A stretch of DNA of 40,051 nt from Gemmatimonadota bacterium. GTDB taxonomy: Bacteria; Gemmatimonadota; Gemmatimonadetes; Gemmatimonadales; GWC2-71-9. Location: contig QHUR01000023.1 of the NCBI GenBank assembly GCA_003221995.1, positions 1-40,051 of the forward strand, given 5' to 3'. This document shows, piece after piece, positions 37,990 through 40,051 of this stretch. The position numbers and the translations under genes are program-made. The notes below the pieces were generated by a model. That model saw only the letters and a list, made by a program, of their open reading frames with translations. It made no database searches and was not told the DNA's origin. Every line of letters begins with the position of its first letter. The stretch's first letter is position 1.

Positions 37990-39053
37990 GCCGACGCCTC
38001 CAGGGCGAACGCGCGGGTCGCCGGGAGTCGCACTGGCTGGCCGGTGAGGCGCCGCCACGCGATGTGCACCACGTCCTGGATGAGCTCGTCGTAAGAGAAG
38101 CCGGCGGCCCGCGCCGCCTTGGGGAAGCAGGAGTTCATGGCCGGGTCGGGGATGATTCCGGGGAGCGGGTTGAGCTCCAGCACGTTGGGAACGCCGAAGC
38201 GGTCGACGCGGATGTCCACGCGGCACCAATCCCGGCAGCCGAGCACGAAATAGGCGTCGAGGGCCGTGCGCTCGATCTCGCGGTACAGCTCCGGCGCGAC
38301 GGGTGCGGGGCACTGGAAGATCGCCAGCGGATGCTCCGGCGTGTCCCATACCCACTTCGCCTCGTAGCCGTAGACCGGCGGCGCGCCGGGCGGCAACGCC
38401 GCGAAGTCGAAGCCGACGACCGGGAAGCAGGAGGCCTGCGGCCCGTTACCGAGTATCGCCACCGTGAACTCGGGGCCCGGCAGGTAGGTCTCGACGAGCA
38501 CCGGCTCGGCGTAGCGGTCCAGCAGGCAGAGCACCCGCTCCCGGAGCTGCGCCGGAGTCTCACACAGGTTGTTGACGAAGATGCCCTTCCCCGACCCCTC
38601 GCACACCGGCTTGACGAACACCGGATAGGGGAGCGACACGCGCGCCAGGTCCTGCGGCCGTTCGACGCAGACGAACGGCGCCGTCGGCACCCCGCGGTAA
38701 GCGAGCAGCTCCTTGGTGCGCGCCTTGTGCAGCGACAGCGCGAGGGTGAGCGGGTCGGAGCCCGTGTAGGGGATGCTGAAGTACTCGCAGATCGCGGGGA
38801 CCAGGGACTCGCGGTTTTGGCCGTGCAGCCCTTCGGCCATGTTGAAGACGAGATCGGGATGGGCGAGGGCGAGTTTCTGGGGGAAGAATTCGTCGGCTTC
38901 GAGCCGGGTCACGCTGCCGAAGAGACCGAGAGCCTCCTCCACAGCCGCGATGGTGGATGGGTCGTCCCACTCGGCGAACGCGTCGCTCGGACCTGGAGGC
39001 TCGTCGGTGGTGCTGCGGTCGGGTTTCTCGTTGTATGCGAGACCGATGCGCAT
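37986..39053 (-). CDS. ATP-grasp ligase (D-Ala-D-Ala ligase-like), second copy
   Basis: YPVFVKPVCEGSGKGIFVNNLC, VLVETYLPGPEFTVAILGNG, CRVDIRVDRFGVPNVLELNPLPGIIPD. Confidence 0.9.
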   Translation of the reverse strand: MRIGLAYNEKPDRSTTDEPPGPSDAFAEWDDPSTIAAVEEALGLFGSVTRLEADEFFPQKLALAHPDLVFNMAEGLHGQNRESLVPAICEYFSIPYTGSDPLTLALSLHKARTKELLAYRGVPTAPFVCVERPQDLARVSLPYPVFVKPVCEGSGKGIFVNNLCETPAQLRERVLCLLDRYAEPVLVETYLPGPEFTVAILGNGPQASCFPVVGFDFAALPPGAPPVYGYEAKWVWDTPEHPLAIFQCPAPVAPELYREIERTALDAYFVLGCRDWCRVDIRVDRFGVPNVLELNPLPGIIPDPAMNSCFPKAARAAGFSYDELIQDVVHIAWRRLTGQPVRLPATRAFALEASA

Positions 39054-39075
39054 GTGGTCTCGGGCACCCTCCTAC

Positions 39076-39102
39076 AAAAAAGGCCGCTCCGTGGTGCGGT
39101 CC
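39076..39102 (-). terminator. Intrinsic terminator-like hairpin with T6 tract, 22 nt upstream of the ATP-grasp start
   Basis: Minus strand ggaccgcaccacggagcggccTTTTTT; GG-(A bulge)-CCGC pairs with GCGG-CC. Confidence 0.5.
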
Positions 39103-39183
39103 GTGAATTGAAAACGAGTAGTCGACTAGACAATAAGAAACGGCGGAGCGATGCGCAATAGGGAAATCGGATTTTTTCTGACG

Positions 39184-39936
39184 TCAGACTTTGTGGTATG
39201 CAACGCGCGCGGCGTCGTGGCGATCGTCGGCGACGTACACCTCGAAGTCGCAGAACAGCGCGGGCGCCTCGCGCTGCAGCACGCGGAGACACGCGATCGC
39301 CATCCCCCGGATCTCGAGCTCGGCGCCTTCGGAGGTGCGCAACTCGAGCATTGTGCGCCACGCGCGGGCGTTCCCGGAGACGACGATCTTCACCTCGGTC
39401 GCGTTCGGCAACACGCTGCGCGCCGCCTCGCGCGCCATTTTGCGGCGATGGACTTTGTCGGCGATCCCGGCGTGACGCTCCATCAGGCCCGCGACCGCCC
39501 GCACGTATGCCGCCTGCGCGGCGGCCACCTGCTGCTCCCACTCGGCCTCGAGCGTCGCGTCCCCGACGATCGCCGGCGGCATGACGAAGGCCGCGTGCGA
39601 TTCGTCCACGTAGCGCTGGGAGATCTGGGAGTAGCCGAAACCGGCGCGGTGCCGGACGAGCTCGTGAGAGCAGGAGCGGGAGATCCCCTCGATCAACAGG
39701 ACGTAGACGGAGTGCTCCAGGACCGACCCGTGCCCCTGCTTCTTGATGTTCTCCAGGTACTCGGCCGTCGTGCGCTGGGCCGGGTTGTGCTGGCTCATGT
39801 AGCAGAGGCGGCCCGCGTACTCGGCCAGCCGCTCGCCGGGGGACGCCTCCCCTCGCCACTCGACCCGGAGGTGCTCGGGCTCGAGGAACTCGGGGCGGGC
39901 GAGCAGCGTGACGCGGGGCGCGCGGAAGATTTCCAT
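39184..39936 (-). CDS. thyX: FAD-dependent thymidylate synthase
   Basis: ThyX motif RHRAGFGYSQISQRYV; GHGSVLEHSVYVLLIEGISRSCSHELVRHR. Confidence 0.95.
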   Translation of the reverse strand: MEIFRAPRVTLLARPEFLEPEHLRVEWRGEASPGERLAEYAGRLCYMSQHNPAQRTTAEYLENIKKQGHGSVLEHSVYVLLIEGISRSCSHELVRHRAGFGYSQISQRYVDESHAAFVMPPAIVGDATLEAEWEQQVAAAQAAYVRAVAGLMERHAGIADKVHRRKMAREAARSVLPNATEVKIVVSGNARAWRTMLELRTSEGAELEIRGMAIACLRVLQREAPALFCDFEVYVADDRHDAARVAYHKV

Positions 39937-39963
39937 CAGGTGTGGGGTGTCAGGTGCCGGGTG

Positions 39964-40050
39964 TCAGGGGTCGCGAGCGAGATCCAGTTTTGGAACGGAC
40001 CACCCGGCGGTGCGCTCGATCTCGCGCAGGCGGGCGGCGATGTCGTCGGG
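39964..40050 (-). CDS. C-terminal fragment of a CDS running off the window edge
   Basis: Minus-strand open frame PDDIAARLREIERTAGWSVPKLDLARDP*; too short to assign. Confidence 0.35.
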   Translation of the reverse strand, partial: PDDIAARLREIERTAGWSVPKLDLARDP

Positions 40051-40051
40051 A

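Overview
This is a dense, high-GC, chromosomal-looking bacterial window. Gene style suggests a Gemmatimonadota-like organism, but that is inference and no rRNA is present. Most genes are housekeeping or common accessory families: aconitase, an HtrA-type protease, quinone oxidoreductase, a DUF1501/DUF1800 pair, ABC and MFS transporters, a Ser/Thr kinase with TPRs, multiheme cytochromes, an EF-G-like GTPase, KamA with ATP-grasp ligases, and ThyX. The main discovery candidate is a divergent locus at about 13.7-21.0 kb. On the minus strand, an unannotated 30-aa ORF (16403..16495) encodes MQIIETTELVPSCHRPEIVETSELQPSCHS. It has a perfect AGGAGG Shine-Dalgarno sequence and a TTGACG-17-TAGGAT promoter. 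It consists of two tandem copies of I-[IV]-E-T-[TS]-E-L-x-P-S-C-H, whose identical residues are mostly encoded by different synonymous codons. The ORF is followed in a tightly coupled operon by an aldo/keto reductase, a DUF692/MNIO-family (multinuclear non-heme iron oxidase) enzyme and a DUF2063/HvfC-like partner. This looks like an MNIO RiPP pathway with a very short, two-repeat Cys-His precursor. It is transcribed divergently, through overlapping promoters around an ACGGGTT-N7-AACCCGT dyad, from an operon of an EgtD-like methyltransferase, an OpuC-type (betaine-like) ABC importer and an MFS transporter. Other points of interest are inverted repeats flanking the signal-peptide codons of both DUF1501 and DUF1800 genes, a tandem duplication scar around two receiver-only regulators, a KamA/GNAT/two ATP-grasp cluster, a Rieske-flavodoxin fusion and a secreted DRRDLR-repeat protein. 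All homology calls come from reading motifs by eye; no database searches were run.
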